Source: ZC4RG30 sp046047615
GTDB lineage: Bacteria > Pseudomonadota > Gammaproteobacteria > Steroidobacterales > Steroidobacteraceae
NCBI GenBank assembly: GCA_046047615.1
Contig: JBJOHO010000004.1
Span: 1 to 54,429, forward strand
Direction of reading: 5' to 3'
DNA length: 54,429 nt
Shown here: piece by piece, positions 18,493-27,298 of the stretch
Position numbering within the stretch: the stretch's first letter is position 1
Layout: the number at the start of each line of letters is the position of its first letter
The notes under the pieces: model-generated
The model's input: the letters and a program-made list of their open reading frames with translations, nothing else
Database searches by the model: none
What the model was told of the DNA's origin: nothing
Program-made: the position numbers and the translations under genes

Positions 18493-18836
18493 GGGCGGAT
18501 CACCTTGATCATCTTGCGGGGAGGAGGGTTGTGTGCGGTGGCAGCGCAAGGCTGGCCGCCGCAGCAGTCGTCGGTGAGGAACTGCAGCAGCGCCTGCGTC
18601 CGGTCGAAATCGGCGCGGTAGAGCAGGGCGCGGCCGTGGCGCTGCTGCGTGACCAGCCCGGCCGCCAGCAGTGCCTTCAGGTGGAACGACAGCGTATTGG
18701 CAGGAATGCCCAACTGCTCCGCCAGGGGCGTGGGCTGCATGCCGGCCTCGCCGGCACGCACCAAGGCCCGGAAAGTGGCCAAGCGAGTGGGCTGCGCGAG
18801 GGCGGCAAGGACCGAAGCTGCGTCAAATAGCTCCAT
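18489..18836 (-). CDS. arsR: ArsR-family arsenite-responsive repressor
   Basis: A 115-residue winged-helix repressor (recognition helix in PANTLSFHLKALLAAG, about 45-60). Cysteines are clustered at the C-terminus (DCCGGQPC, Cys91, Cys92, Cys97) rather than in the helix, the arrangement of the C-terminal-site ArsR types that sense As(III). It is first in the arsR-arsC-acr3 operon and overlaps arsC by 4 bp. Two copies of TGGAAG (18842-18847, 18850-18855) lie just upstream of the start and may belong to its operator. No strong Shine-Dalgarno is visible. Confidence 0.9.
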   Translation of the reverse strand: MELFDAASVLAALAQPTRLATFRALVRAGEAGMQPTPLAEQLGIPANTLSFHLKALLAAGLVTQQRHGRALLYRADFDRTQALLQFLTDDCCGGQPCAATAHNPPPRKMIKVIRP

Positions 18837-18895
18837 GATTCTGGAAGCATGGAAGTAAAAATTGGATTTTGCAACGGCCGCCGGATCGCAGCGCC

Positions 18896-18911
18896 CTGCC
18901 GGCCGCGGCAG
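18896..18911 (-). terminator. Short hairpin after the cytochrome gene
   Basis: CTGCCG-GCCG-CGGCAG lies 4 bp beyond the stop of the small cytochrome on the minus strand. A T-rich stretch occurs only about 30 bp further on, so termination would be weak; it separates this operon from arsR. Confidence 0.3.
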
Positions 18912-18914
18912 CCT

Positions 18915-19304
18915 TCAAGGCAGGGGTTGGGCGAGGTATTCGATCAAGGCCCGGCGTTCACGGCGCGACTCGATGCCCGTAAACGGCAGGCAGACACCCG
19001 GCAGAATCGCTTGCGGTGCCTTGAGCCAACGGTCGAGCTGGCGCCGCGTCCAGTGGAAGTCGCGGCCTTGCAGCGCTGGCGTGTACGCATAACCGGGGAG
19101 GCCGCCAGCGCGGCGTCCGATGATGTTCTGCAGTGATGGCCCGGTATCCAGCGGACCGGCCGGACCGATCGAATGGCAGGCATTGCAGCGGAAAAAGACC
19201 GCCTCACCCTCCCGGACCAGCGCTGCCCTGTCCGACGCCTCGGCACCTGTCACCAGCAAGGCGAGCATGCCGATTGCCACCGGATGCCGGCGATGTCTGC
19301 TCAT
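18915..19304 (-). CDS. Small class-I-like cytochrome c with altered axial ligand region
   Basis: A 129-residue exported cytochrome. A signal peptide (to about EAS, residue 24) is followed by CNACH (residues 40-44) and a mitochondrial-cytochrome-like fold (GPSLQNIIGRRAGG, GYAYTPAL). In the loop that normally reads PGTKMAFAGI the sequence is PGVCLPFTGI (from residue 102): the axial Met is Leu106, next to Cys105. The heme may therefore be five-coordinate or Cys-ligated. The ATG at 19304 overlaps the stop of the upstream CocE-type gene (ATGA), so the two are co-translated. No in-frame disruption is seen. Confidence 0.85.
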   Translation of the reverse strand: MSRHRRHPVAIGMLALLVTGAEASDRAALVREGEAVFFRCNACHSIGPAGPLDTGPSLQNIIGRRAGGLPGYAYTPALQGRDFHWTRRQLDRWLKAPQAILPGVCLPFTGIESRRERRALIEYLAQPLP

Positions 19305-21022
19305 GGTTGCGCCATGACCGGCAGCAGCAGCGCCGAAGGATGTGCCGCGTCGCCCAGTACCGTCAGCGTGGGCAGCAGGTCGCTGCGGCCGCGCTCGCGG
19401 TGGTCGGCACCCGTGACCGTGACCTGCATGCGGTGGCCAGCCTGGAACAGCCAGGAGGTCGGCATCAGGTCGAAGTGCAGTTCCACGGGGACGCCAGGTT
19501 GCAGGGGCTGGGCGTCCTCCGCGTAGGCACGATGCCAGGGAATGCCGGCCGGCATGGCCCACGGGGCCTCATGCTCGCGACGCAGCGACGCCTTCAGACG
19601 GCCTTCGGTCACCACGCGGACGCTGCCATCCGGCGCGACGTCTTCCAGATAGGCGAAGACGTTGGCGTCGGGTTGTGTCGAGGCGACCCAGACACGCAGG
19701 CGCGGATGTCCCGTCACTTCCACGGCTGCCTTGAGCACGCTGCCGGTGAAGCGCGCGCCGTCTTCGGGCATGTGGCAGGGCTGGATGCGCGAGCCCTCGC
19801 CGGCAGTCGCGCAGGCGGTCACGGGGCGCACCGCGAAGCGTGCGGCCGAAGCTGATGTTGCCGGACGCTCCGCGAGCTTGCCGGCCGTGAGGTGCAAGGT
19901 CTGCTCGCGCTGCTGGGGCAGTGGCCAGGTCTGCGCACTGCGCCACTCCCGGCCGGCGGGCGCGTTCACGGTGTAGTAGTGGATGGGCGCCTGGTCGTCG
20001 AGGCCCGTATCAATGTCCTTCAGGTGCCGGTCGAAGAAACGGTGCATTTCGTCCAGCAAGGCGAAGTCCTCGCTGTCGCAGTGCAGCCAGGGCCCGATGA
20101 TGACGCGCGAGCCGGGCACATTCAGGTGCGTGATGAAGGCCTGGTCGCGCAGTTCGTCCCGCCATGCGCCCTGGATGTACAGCGGCACGCCGGCGAGCCT
20201 GACCTGCTGCGCATAGCTGGCGGAGCTGCCCTCGGACCAGAAGCGAGTGCCGGTGAGTGCCGAGTGGCTGTCACGGAAGGGCAGGCCGCTCCACATCGCA
20301 AACAGCGGCGTGGAGAGCTGATGCTCCTGCGCAGCCTGCGCCAGCAGTGTCTTGTCCGCATCGTCATCAACGGGCGGGATGGCCATATCCTGCGCGATGC
20401 TGCGCGTCGGGCCCGTGCCCCACTGCGCGAAGATGCCGCCACGGCGGAAGGCATCGAACTTGTGCCAGGAGAAGCAGCCCGCGAACACGGCCTTGAGCGC
20501 CGGTGGGCGCATCGTCAGGGCCTGCATCGCCGCATCGCCGGTGTTCGAGCAGCCGTACATGCCGACGCGGCCGTTGGACCAAGGCTGGCGCGACAGCCAG
20601 TCGATCATCTCGAAAGCGTCCTGCGCTTCCATGCGATCGTGGTAGCCGCGCATCGCGCCCAGCGACTGGCCGTTGCCGCGCCGCGCCACCTGGACCACCA
20701 CGTAGCCATGGCGGGTGAGCGAAGGCACCGCACGATAGCCGCTGTTGCGGCCACCGGCGCCGTCCGCCGGCAGTTGCGCCACCGACAGGCTGTGGTGCCA
20801 GATCACGGGCAAAGGCTTGTCGTGGACGACGCCCTGGGTCGTCGGCCGGTCGACGCGCACGGCCACGCGCACACCGTCGCGCAGGCGCACATAGAACGAC
20901 CGTGAGTCGATGCCGTCAAAACGCGCCTGAGGCCTGTACTGGCCGAAGCTCGCGACCGGCGCCGCGACGACTGGCACAGCGGGCAGGAAAGCCAACAGCA
21001 GGACGAGACGCAGGCTGCGCAT
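19301..21022 (-). CDS. CocE/NonD family serine hydrolase (secreted)
   Basis: A 573-residue alpha/beta-hydrolase of the X-Pro dipeptidyl-peptidase/cocaine-esterase group. A signal peptide (MRSLRLVLLLAFLPAVPVVA) precedes the S15-type catalytic domain, with the nucleophile Ser in GMYGCSNTGD and a likely catalytic His in IIGPWLHCDSED; the C-terminal beta-sandwich domain runs from about residue 380. Members hydrolyse esters or amides such as acyl esters, glutaryl groups or X-Pro bonds; the substrate here is unknown. GGAG precedes the start. It sits between a possible small gene and the atypical cytochrome. Confidence 0.86.
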   Translation of the reverse strand: MRSLRLVLLLAFLPAVPVVAAPVASFGQYRPQARFDGIDSRSFYVRLRDGVRVAVRVDRPTTQGVVHDKPLPVIWHHSLSVAQLPADGAGGRNSGYRAVPSLTRHGYVVVQVARRGNGQSLGAMRGYHDRMEAQDAFEMIDWLSRQPWSNGRVGMYGCSNTGDAAMQALTMRPPALKAVFAGCFSWHKFDAFRRGGIFAQWGTGPTRSIAQDMAIPPVDDDADKTLLAQAAQEHQLSTPLFAMWSGLPFRDSHSALTGTRFWSEGSSASYAQQVRLAGVPLYIQGAWRDELRDQAFITHLNVPGSRVIIGPWLHCDSEDFALLDEMHRFFDRHLKDIDTGLDDQAPIHYYTVNAPAGREWRSAQTWPLPQQREQTLHLTAGKLAERPATSASAARFAVRPVTACATAGEGSRIQPCHMPEDGARFTGSVLKAAVEVTGHPRLRVWVASTQPDANVFAYLEDVAPDGSVRVVTEGRLKASLRREHEAPWAMPAGIPWHRAYAEDAQPLQPGVPVELHFDLMPTSWLFQAGHRMQVTVTGADHRERGRSDLLPTLTVLGDAAHPSALLLPVMAQP

Positions 21023-21036
21023 GCAGGAGACTCCGT

Positions 21037-21198
21037 TCAGGGCTTGTGCAACGACGAGGCCGGCACGGGCAGCTCATAGCCCTCGATCGGACGCCGGAAG
21101 TGCCAAGGATTGAACTGCCGGCCCAGGGCCTCGACCACCGGCTGGCTGGGCCGGTCCAGCTGCAGCTGCAGGGCGGCGAGATCCGGTGGGTTGTTCAT
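21037..21198 (-). CDS. Possible small protein upstream of the CocE-type gene
   Basis: A 53-residue frame (MNNPPDLAALQ... ending SSLHKP) with strong coding-like codon use: nearly every third position is G or C. It ends 14 bp before the hydrolase start, as a short leading gene of the same operon would. It has no signal peptide, no cysteine, and a distinctive FNPWHFRRPIEGYELPVP stretch. I do not recognise it. No convincing Shine-Dalgarno is present. The remaining 131 bp up to 21329 holds the divergent promoter space for the AraC-type gene, with no other feature that I can support. Confidence 0.45.
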   Translation of the reverse strand: MNNPPDLAALQLQLDRPSQPVVEALGRQFNPWHFRRPIEGYELPVPASSLHKP

Positions 21199-21329
21199 GT
21201 TGCGGTGCTCAATAGTGTCTTGCCCAGAGTCTAGCCAGCGGCGCTTGCGCCTGCCGACCGTCCTGCCCTGACCGGGCTTGGTCTCTCCCACGGCCTGCGG
21301 TATGTTCGTATGGACACGGGGGAGAGGCC

Positions 21330-22295
21330 ATGATGGAGCGTTACGCTACCGCGCCGGGACCGGCGGTAGACCGCCTGCGACGCTGGTGCGCCTTTGGCAG
21401 CACCACGCTCTCGCCGCTGGTGGTCCGCCCGCAGGATCCCGCCAGCTTCCAGGCCAGTCTGGCGCGGGCCCGCCTGGGCGATCTGGGCGTGGGGGAAATG
21501 CGGACTACGCCGGCGCAGGCCCATGGGCTGGGGAGCCTGCGCGGCACCTGGGCATCCGCCGGTGGCGGTTCACTGATCCTCAGCCTGCAGAAGCGCGGCA
21601 GCCTGCGGTGCAGGCAGGCGGGCCGTGAGGTGGCGCTCTCCCCGGGGGATGTGGTCCTGTGGGACCTGCGCCGCGAATGGGAACAGCTGGCCGGGCCGGA
21701 CACGTTGATCATCTGGTGCAAGCTGCCGGCACTGCGCCTGCAGCAGTGCCTGGGCAATCCTGAAGACCTGCTGGCGCTGCCCTTGCGGGCCGGGAGTCCG
21801 GAGACCCAGCTGCTGGGTTCCGTCATCGAGAGCACCGCCCGTCTGGCCTTCTCCGGCAGTCCAGGTGCGGCACCGGAGGCCGCACTGGACCTGGTCTGTG
21901 ATGCGCTGAAGGTCGCATGCCTGGGCCGGGACGGCCGTAGCGCTGATGACATCGACCTGCGCCAGGCCGCGGCGCTGCGGCGGCAAGTGGACCAGCGACT
22001 CGCAGACCCGACGCTCACGGTGGCCGGTCTGGCGCGTGAACTGGGCTTGAGCCTGCGCAGCTTCCAGCGCAGTTTCCAGGCCAATGGCACATCGGCCCGC
22101 AGCTACATCCTCGAGCAGCGCTTGCAGCGGGCTGCCGCTGAACTGCGCCGCGCGGGCGTCCGCGGCGGCCAGCGCATCACCGCCGTGGCACTGGCCTGCG
22201 GCTTCAACGATCCAGCCTACTTCAGCCGTGCCTTCCAGCAGCGCTTCGGCCTGCCACCACGGGAATACCTGCAGCGCACGCCGCGCGACAACTGA
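21330..22295 (+). CDS. AraC-family transcriptional regulator
   Basis: A 321-residue regulator. The N-terminal part (about 40-200) resembles the AraC_binding_2 ligand domain of the FeaR/NahR-type activators (SLILSLQKRGSLRCRQAGREVALSPGDVVLWD). The C-terminal AraC/XylS DNA-binding domain spans about 220-318, with helices LTVAGLARELGLSLRSFQRSFQ and ITAVALACGFNDPAYFSRAFQQRFGLPPREYL. GGGGGAGAGG precedes the tandem ATGs. It is co-oriented with and 154 bp upstream of a TonB receptor, which it probably controls through direct repeats in the gap. Confidence 0.9.
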   Translation: MMERYATAPGPAVDRLRRWCAFGSTTLSPLVVRPQDPASFQASLARARLGDLGVGEMRTTPAQAHGLGSLRGTWASAGGGSLILSLQKRGSLRCRQAGREVALSPGDVVLWDLRREWEQLAGPDTLIIWCKLPALRLQQCLGNPEDLLALPLRAGSPETQLLGSVIESTARLAFSGSPGAAPEAALDLVCDALKVACLGRDGRSADDIDLRQAAALRRQVDQRLADPTLTVAGLARELGLSLRSFQRSFQANGTSARSYILEQRLQRAAAELRRAGVRGGQRITAVALACGFNDPAYFSRAFQQRFGLPPREYLQRTPRDN

Positions 22296-22321
22296 ACGCG
22301 CGAGCCACTCCCGCATCCGCG

Positions 22322-22373
22322 TGGCGTGTTTGTCCAAGAGATGGCGTGTTACTCCGCGCGGCCGTGTTTTCCG
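22322..22373 (+). promoter_or_regulatory. Three direct repeats, candidate AraC-type operator
   Basis: TGGCGTGTT-nn-TCC occurs at 22322-22335 and again at 22342-22355, exactly 20 bp apart; a third related copy (GCCGTGTTTTCC) begins at 22361. Direct repeats two helical turns apart are the usual layout of AraC-family sites. They lie between the AraC-type gene and the TonB receptor it precedes. Confidence 0.55.
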
Positions 22374-22449
22374 CCCCCTAGCCTCGACTGACCAGCCTCG
22401 CCGGCGCTCGCCAAGGTCGGCGTCTCTGCAACAACACAGGGGGTTCGTC

Positions 22450-24774
22450 GTGAGCAATCGTTTGCATGCCGTGTCCATGGCCGTCGCCCTCGCCGTGGCG
22501 GGCGCACAGGCCGCCGCGCAGGCGCCAGCCGAGTCCGGCGGTGGCCTTGAGGAAGTGGTGGTCACCGCGCAGTTCCGCGAACAGCGTCTGCAGGACACGC
22601 CAATCGCCATCTCGGCCATCACCGCCGAGGCGCTTGAGGCCAAGGGCGCAACGGACATCGCGATGGCCGCGAACACCGCGCCCAATGTCGCGCTCACGCG
22701 CGGCGCTGCCGGCTTCGGCCAGATGGCCAGCGTGTTCATCCGTGGTGTCGGCCAGGCCGATCCGCACTTTGCCGTTGAACCCGGCGTGGGCATGTACATC
22801 GACGACGTGTATTACGGTGTGCTGACCGGCGCCGTGTTCCAGTTGCTCGACGTGGACCGCGTCGAAGTGCTGCGCGGACCACAGGGCACGCTGGCCGGCA
22901 AGAACTCCATCGGTGGTTCGATCAAGCTGTTCTCCAAGCGCCCGAGCGACCAGCAGGACGGCTTCGTCGAGGCCAGCTACGGCAGCTTCAACCGCGTTCA
23001 GGCGCGCGCCGCCGGCAACTTCACGATCGTCGATGACAGGCTCTTTGGCCGTGTCGCTGTCGCGGGCAAGCATGTCGATGGCTATGTCACTCGCCTGGAC
23101 CATGGCTGTGTCACGGGCACGGCGGCAGCGAACCGCAGCCTCGGGCCGGACTGCAAGCTGGGCACGCAGGGTGGCGAGGACTTCTGGTCGGTGCGCGGCG
23201 CCCTGCTGTGGAAGGTCTCGGACAACATCGAGAACCTGCTGTCCCTCGACCTGATCGCCGACAACTCGGAGAACCCACCTGCCAAGCAGCTGGTGCAGTC
23301 GCCACTGTGGACCGGCGGTGCCAACTACCTGACGGGCGCAGGCAGCTACACGAACTACGAGAACAACCTCTCGACGCCAGCGGACCTGCTGCCCGGCGTG
23401 TTCCCGGCAGGCACCTTCCGCAATGCGCCGTTCGCGATGCCCAGCGAAACGCCGCTGCGTGGTTCGGGTGTGTCCAACCAGCTGACCGTGGACTTCAGCG
23501 ACACGCTGAGCCTGAAGTCCATCACCGCACTGCGCCGCTCGGATGTCACGTTCGTCGCGCCGGTGGATGCCACTCCCGCGACGGTGCTGGACCAGGTCTG
23601 GCGCCTGAAGCACAAGCAGTTCACGCAGGAGTTCCGCCTGACGGGCTCCAGCGAGATGCTCGACTGGACCGCGGGCCTGTTCTACTACAAGGCCGATGGC
23701 CAGTCCGGCGGTCGCGTTGTCATTCCCGGCGGCCTCGCGGTCGGCGGCGGCGGCCTGGGCTTCGACATCTTCTTCCAGGACCCGGTCGAGACCGAGTCCA
23801 AGTCGGCCTTCCTGCACACCAACTGGTCATTGTCGGATGCGCTGTCGGCCACGGCCGCCGTGCGCTACACCGAGGATTCCAAGCAGTTCACCTTCAACCG
23901 CTGGGACATCGCAGGGGACCCGTACTTCGTGCTGCCGGGGCTGGTGGACTTCCCGGTCAAGTACAGCGGCGACCGCTTCGACTACCGGCTGGGCGTGGAT
24001 TACCAGTGGAACCAGGACCTGATGACCTATGCGCAGGTCTCCACCGGCTACAAGGGCGGTGGCGTCAACCCGCGGCCCTTCTTCAGCACACAGGCCGTGA
24101 CCTACAAGCCCGAGACGTTGACGGCGTATGAGGTGGGCCTCAAGAGCCAGTTGCTGGACCGGCGCGTGCAGCTGAATGCGGCGGCGTTCATCAACAAGTA
24201 CAAGGATTTCCAGTCCACGCTGCTGCGCTGCCCGAGCCTGTCGCCGGCGCCGGATTCGCCCTGCACACAGTCCACCAACGTCGGTGACGCGGACATCCGC
24301 GGTCTTGAAGTGGAGCTGGTGGTCCGCCCGGACAACGGCCTGCAGCTGGACCTTTCAGCGGGTTGGCTGGACTTCGAGTACCAGCGCATCAACCCGGACA
24401 CCGGCATCAGCCTGGACATGACCAACATCTATACGCCGGACTTCACGATGTCCGCCGGTCTGGGCTATGCCATCGACCTGGGTGACCATGGCACGCTGAC
24501 GCCGCGCGTCGACTATGCCTACCGCTCGGAGATCCAGTCCGAGGCCGTCAACCAGGCCGCCACGCGGATTGATTCCCGCGGTGTGCTCGATGCGAAGCTG
24601 ACGTGGTCGAACCGCGAGCGCAGCTGGGACGCGACGCTGGCGCTCACCAACCTGTCGGACAAGTTCTACTACGAGTCGATGTTCGGTCGGCCCGATCCGC
24701 CGTACTTTTCCTCGACGGGGCGGCCTGGCCGTCCTCGGGAGTGGATGCTGACGATCCGCCGCAACTTCGACTGA
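22450..24774 (+). CDS. TonB-dependent outer-membrane receptor
   Basis: A 774-residue receptor. The GTG start at 22450 follows AGGGGG and gives a proper signal peptide (to about AQAAAQA, residue 25). A TonB box-like EEVVVTAQ is followed by a plug domain (about 40-150, with VEVLRGPQGTLAGKNSIGGSI) and a 22-strand barrel. It belongs to the broad group annotated as iron-complex or pesticin receptors, many of which import large organic molecules rather than iron. Rieske oxygenase and sulfatase genes follow in the same direction, suggesting the ligand is their substrate. It ends in RRNFD rather than with a bare terminal aromatic. Confidence 0.92.
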   Translation: MSNRLHAVSMAVALAVAGAQAAAQAPAESGGGLEEVVVTAQFREQRLQDTPIAISAITAEALEAKGATDIAMAANTAPNVALTRGAAGFGQMASVFIRGVGQADPHFAVEPGVGMYIDDVYYGVLTGAVFQLLDVDRVEVLRGPQGTLAGKNSIGGSIKLFSKRPSDQQDGFVEASYGSFNRVQARAAGNFTIVDDRLFGRVAVAGKHVDGYVTRLDHGCVTGTAAANRSLGPDCKLGTQGGEDFWSVRGALLWKVSDNIENLLSLDLIADNSENPPAKQLVQSPLWTGGANYLTGAGSYTNYENNLSTPADLLPGVFPAGTFRNAPFAMPSETPLRGSGVSNQLTVDFSDTLSLKSITALRRSDVTFVAPVDATPATVLDQVWRLKHKQFTQEFRLTGSSEMLDWTAGLFYYKADGQSGGRVVIPGGLAVGGGGLGFDIFFQDPVETESKSAFLHTNWSLSDALSATAAVRYTEDSKQFTFNRWDIAGDPYFVLPGLVDFPVKYSGDRFDYRLGVDYQWNQDLMTYAQVSTGYKGGGVNPRPFFSTQAVTYKPETLTAYEVGLKSQLLDRRVQLNAAAFINKYKDFQSTLLRCPSLSPAPDSPCTQSTNVGDADIRGLEVELVVRPDNGLQLDLSAGWLDFEYQRINPDTGISLDMTNIYTPDFTMSAGLGYAIDLGDHGTLTPRVDYAYRSEIQSEAVNQAATRIDSRGVLDAKLTWSNRERSWDATLALTNLSDKFYYESMFGRPDPPYFSSTGRPGRPREWMLTIRRNFD

Positions 24775-24798
24775 TGCCGCCACGCACAGGAGCCGTCC

Positions 24799-25851
24799 AT
24801 GTATCCGCTGCCTGAGAACCTGTTTGCCCCCCGCAACCAGTGGTACATCGCCGCGTGGTCGAGCGAGGTCACGCGCACGCCGATGGAGCGCTGGATCCTC
24901 AACCAGCCGGTGGCCTTCTACCGCACGGAGGCGGGGGAGGCCGTGGCCGTGGGCGGGCGTTGCCCGCACCGGCACTTTCCGCTGGGCAAGAGCCGCCTGG
25001 CGGGCGATGACATCGAGTGCCTGTACCACGGCATCACCTTCGACCGGACCGGCAAGTGCGTGAAGATCCCCACGCAGGCGCAGATCCCCAACGTCTGCCG
25101 CATTCCCAGTTACCCGCTGGTGGAGCGGTGGCAGTGGCTGTGGATCTGGCCCGGCGATCCGGACAAGGCCGATCCGGCCTTGATCCCCGACCACCACGAA
25201 CTGGGCCTCACGGATCCGGGATATGCCGCCGTCGGTGGCGTGTACTACCCGGTGCCGGGCCGCTACATGCTCATGCATGACAACCTGCTGGACCTCAGCC
25301 ACCTGGGCTACCTGCACCGTTCCACCATCGCCTCCGACGGCATCGCCGAGGCGCCGGAGGTGCGCGATGAGGGCCCGGGCTGGATGCGCAGCACGCGCAA
25401 CATGAAAAATGTTGCCTGCCCGCCGCTGATCGGCCAGTTGCTCAACCACAGCGGCCGCGTGGACCGGGCCTTTGGCATGAAATGGCACATGCCGGCGCTG
25501 CACGCCGGCTTCGACCATTTCCACGAGGTGGGCGAGGAATTCGGTACTGGCAGGCAGATCGGTGCGTTTCGGGTCTTCCATGCCATCACCCCTGGCAAGT
25601 TGCACGACGCGCACTACTTCTTCGCGCTGTCCCGCACGTTCGCACGCGACGACGTGGCGCTGGGCGAGGCCTTCATCAACGGGCTGCGCGAGACCCTCAA
25701 CGAGGACATGCTCGCGACGCGGGAGATCGAGTCCATGATCTCCTCGTTGCCGGAGATGCCGCAGGAGCTGCTGGTGCGCGGCGATGCGCACTGCGTGCGC
25801 GGCCGCAAGCTGCTGGAGAACATGATCCGCGCGGAGGGCGCTGCTGGCTGA
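24799..25851 (+). CDS. Rieske non-heme iron oxygenase (VanA-like)
   Basis: A 350-residue oxygenase alpha subunit. The Rieske [2Fe-2S] site is CPH from Cys55/His57 and CLYH from Cys74/His77, with the standard 16-residue separation. The mononuclear iron is held by the Asp165/His168/His173 facial set in LLDLSHLGYLH. This size and HNLLDLSH-type motif fit the group of vanillate O-demethylase, toluenesulfonate methyl-monooxygenase and similar aromatic oxygenases. A reductase partner is not in the window. It lies 24 bp after the receptor and 52 bp before the sulfatase, so one operon is likely. Confidence 0.92.
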   Translation: MYPLPENLFAPRNQWYIAAWSSEVTRTPMERWILNQPVAFYRTEAGEAVAVGGRCPHRHFPLGKSRLAGDDIECLYHGITFDRTGKCVKIPTQAQIPNVCRIPSYPLVERWQWLWIWPGDPDKADPALIPDHHELGLTDPGYAAVGGVYYPVPGRYMLMHDNLLDLSHLGYLHRSTIASDGIAEAPEVRDEGPGWMRSTRNMKNVACPPLIGQLLNHSGRVDRAFGMKWHMPALHAGFDHFHEVGEEFGTGRQIGAFRVFHAITPGKLHDAHYFFALSRTFARDDVALGEAFINGLRETLNEDMLATREIESMISSLPEMPQELLVRGDAHCVRGRKLLENMIRAEGAAG

Positions 25852-25903
25852 TGTTGCTGCCGCCGCGTAAAGTCGGGCCCAACCACAGGCAAGGGGGGTT
25901 GGG

Positions 25904-27298
25904 ATGAGCCGATCAACGCGGGGGCGCGTGCTGACGCGCCGTGAGGTGCTGGCCGCGGGTGCCGCGGCAGGCGTGAGCGCCGGGTTGCCCGCCTGGGCCG
26001 GCGCCGCCACGCGCCCGAACATCGTCTGGATCATGGCCGATGACCTCGGCTTTGCGGACACGGGCATCACCGGCCTGCGCGGCATGACCACGCCGCACAT
26101 CGACCGCATCGCCAACGAAGGCCTGTTCCTGCGGCAGTCCTACGCGAATTCGGCGGTCTGCTCGGCGACGCGCACGGGCCTGATCACCGGCCGCTACCAG
26201 TACCGCCTGCGCTGCGGCCTCGATGAGCCGCTGGGCCGCAATGTCGAGGTCGGGCTGCCGCCGGAGCATCCGACCTTGCCGTCCCTGCTGCGTGACCAGG
26301 GCTATCGCACGGTGCTGGTGGGCAAGTGGCACCTGGGCAGCGAGCCGCGCTTCGGCCCGCTGCACAGTGGCTACGAGCGCTTCTATGGCATCGAGTCGGG
26401 TGGCACCGACTACTTCCGCCACCAACCCGGTGCTTTCGGCACGGGTAGCGGCGGCACGTTGATGAATGATCGGCAGCCCGCCAATGACGTGGGCTACCTC
26501 ACCGACCTGCTCGCGGACCGTGCGGTGCGCGAGATCGGTGCGGCGCGCGCAGACCAGAAGCCGCTGTTCCTCAGCCTGCACTTCACGGCACCGCACTGGC
26601 CCTGGGAAGGCCCGGAGGACAAGGCGGTCTCGGATGCGCTGAAGATCCTGCAGCACACGGACGGGGGCAACATCGCCACCTACCGGCGCATGCTGGCGGC
26701 GCTGGATGCGGCCGTGGGTCGCGTGCTCGCGGCGCTCGACGCCCAGGGCATGGCGCGCGACACGATCGTGATCTTCACCAGCGACAACGGTGGCGAGCGC
26801 TTCTCCGACACCTGGCCGTTCAGCGGCCAGAAAACAGAGCTGCTGGAGGGCGGTATCCGCGTGCCGTTCTTCGTGCGCTGGCCCGCGCGCATCGCCGCGG
26901 GCCGCCGCAGCGAGCAGGTCAACATCTCGATGGACTGGGTGCCCACCTTGCTGGCGGCGGCCGGGGCAGCGACGCACAAGGACTTCCCGAGTGACGGCGA
27001 GAACCTGCTCGATGTCATCACGGGCGCGGCCGCGCCGCGACCCCGGCAACTGTTCTGGCGCTACAAGGCCGGCACGCAGGCCGCGCTGCGCGATGGCGAC
27101 TGGAAGTACCTCAAGCTCGGCCGCAACGAGTGGTTGTTCAACCTGGCGGACGACGAGCGCGAGCGCGCCAACCGCGCGCAGGCCGAGCCCGCGCGCTTTG
27201 CGGCGATGAAAGCGGCATGGGCCGCCTGGGACGCGACGATGCTGCCCTATCCGGCCGACGCGGTCAGCGTCATCAACGTGACGGCGGACCGTTACTGA
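25904..27298 (+). CDS. Type I sulfatase (arylsulfatase family)
   Basis: A 464-residue exported sulfatase with a twin-arginine-like N-terminus (LTRREVLAAGAAAG). Metal ligands Asp46/Asp47 lie in WIMADDLGF. The modification site is CSATRTGLITG from Cys86: the Cys to be converted to formylglycine, with Ala replacing the usual Pro (CxAxR), a tolerated variant. Further family motifs are VGKWHLG and FTSDNGG. It removes sulfate esters, here plausibly from an aromatic imported by the upstream receptor. It overlaps the convergent tannase-like gene by 7 bp. Confidence 0.92.
   Translation: MSRSTRGRVLTRREVLAAGAAAGVSAGLPAWAGAATRPNIVWIMADDLGFADTGITGLRGMTTPHIDRIANEGLFLRQSYANSAVCSATRTGLITGRYQYRLRCGLDEPLGRNVEVGLPPEHPTLPSLLRDQGYRTVLVGKWHLGSEPRFGPLHSGYERFYGIESGGTDYFRHQPGAFGTGSGGTLMNDRQPANDVGYLTDLLADRAVREIGAARADQKPLFLSLHFTAPHWPWEGPEDKAVSDALKILQHTDGGNIATYRRMLAALDAAVGRVLAALDAQGMARDTIVIFTSDNGGERFSDTWPFSGQKTELLEGGIRVPFFVRWPARIAAGRRSEQVNISMDWVPTLLAAAGAATHKDFPSDGENLLDVITGAAAPRPRQLFWRYKAGTQAALRDGDWKYLKLGRNEWLFNLADDERERANRAQAEPARFAAMKAAWAAWDATMLPYPADAVSVINVTADRY

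Noticed and set aside
25904..27298. Sulfatase inactive because the motif is CSATR rather than CxPSR
   Set aside because: CxAxR sites are accepted by formylglycine-generating systems, and all metal-site motifs are present.
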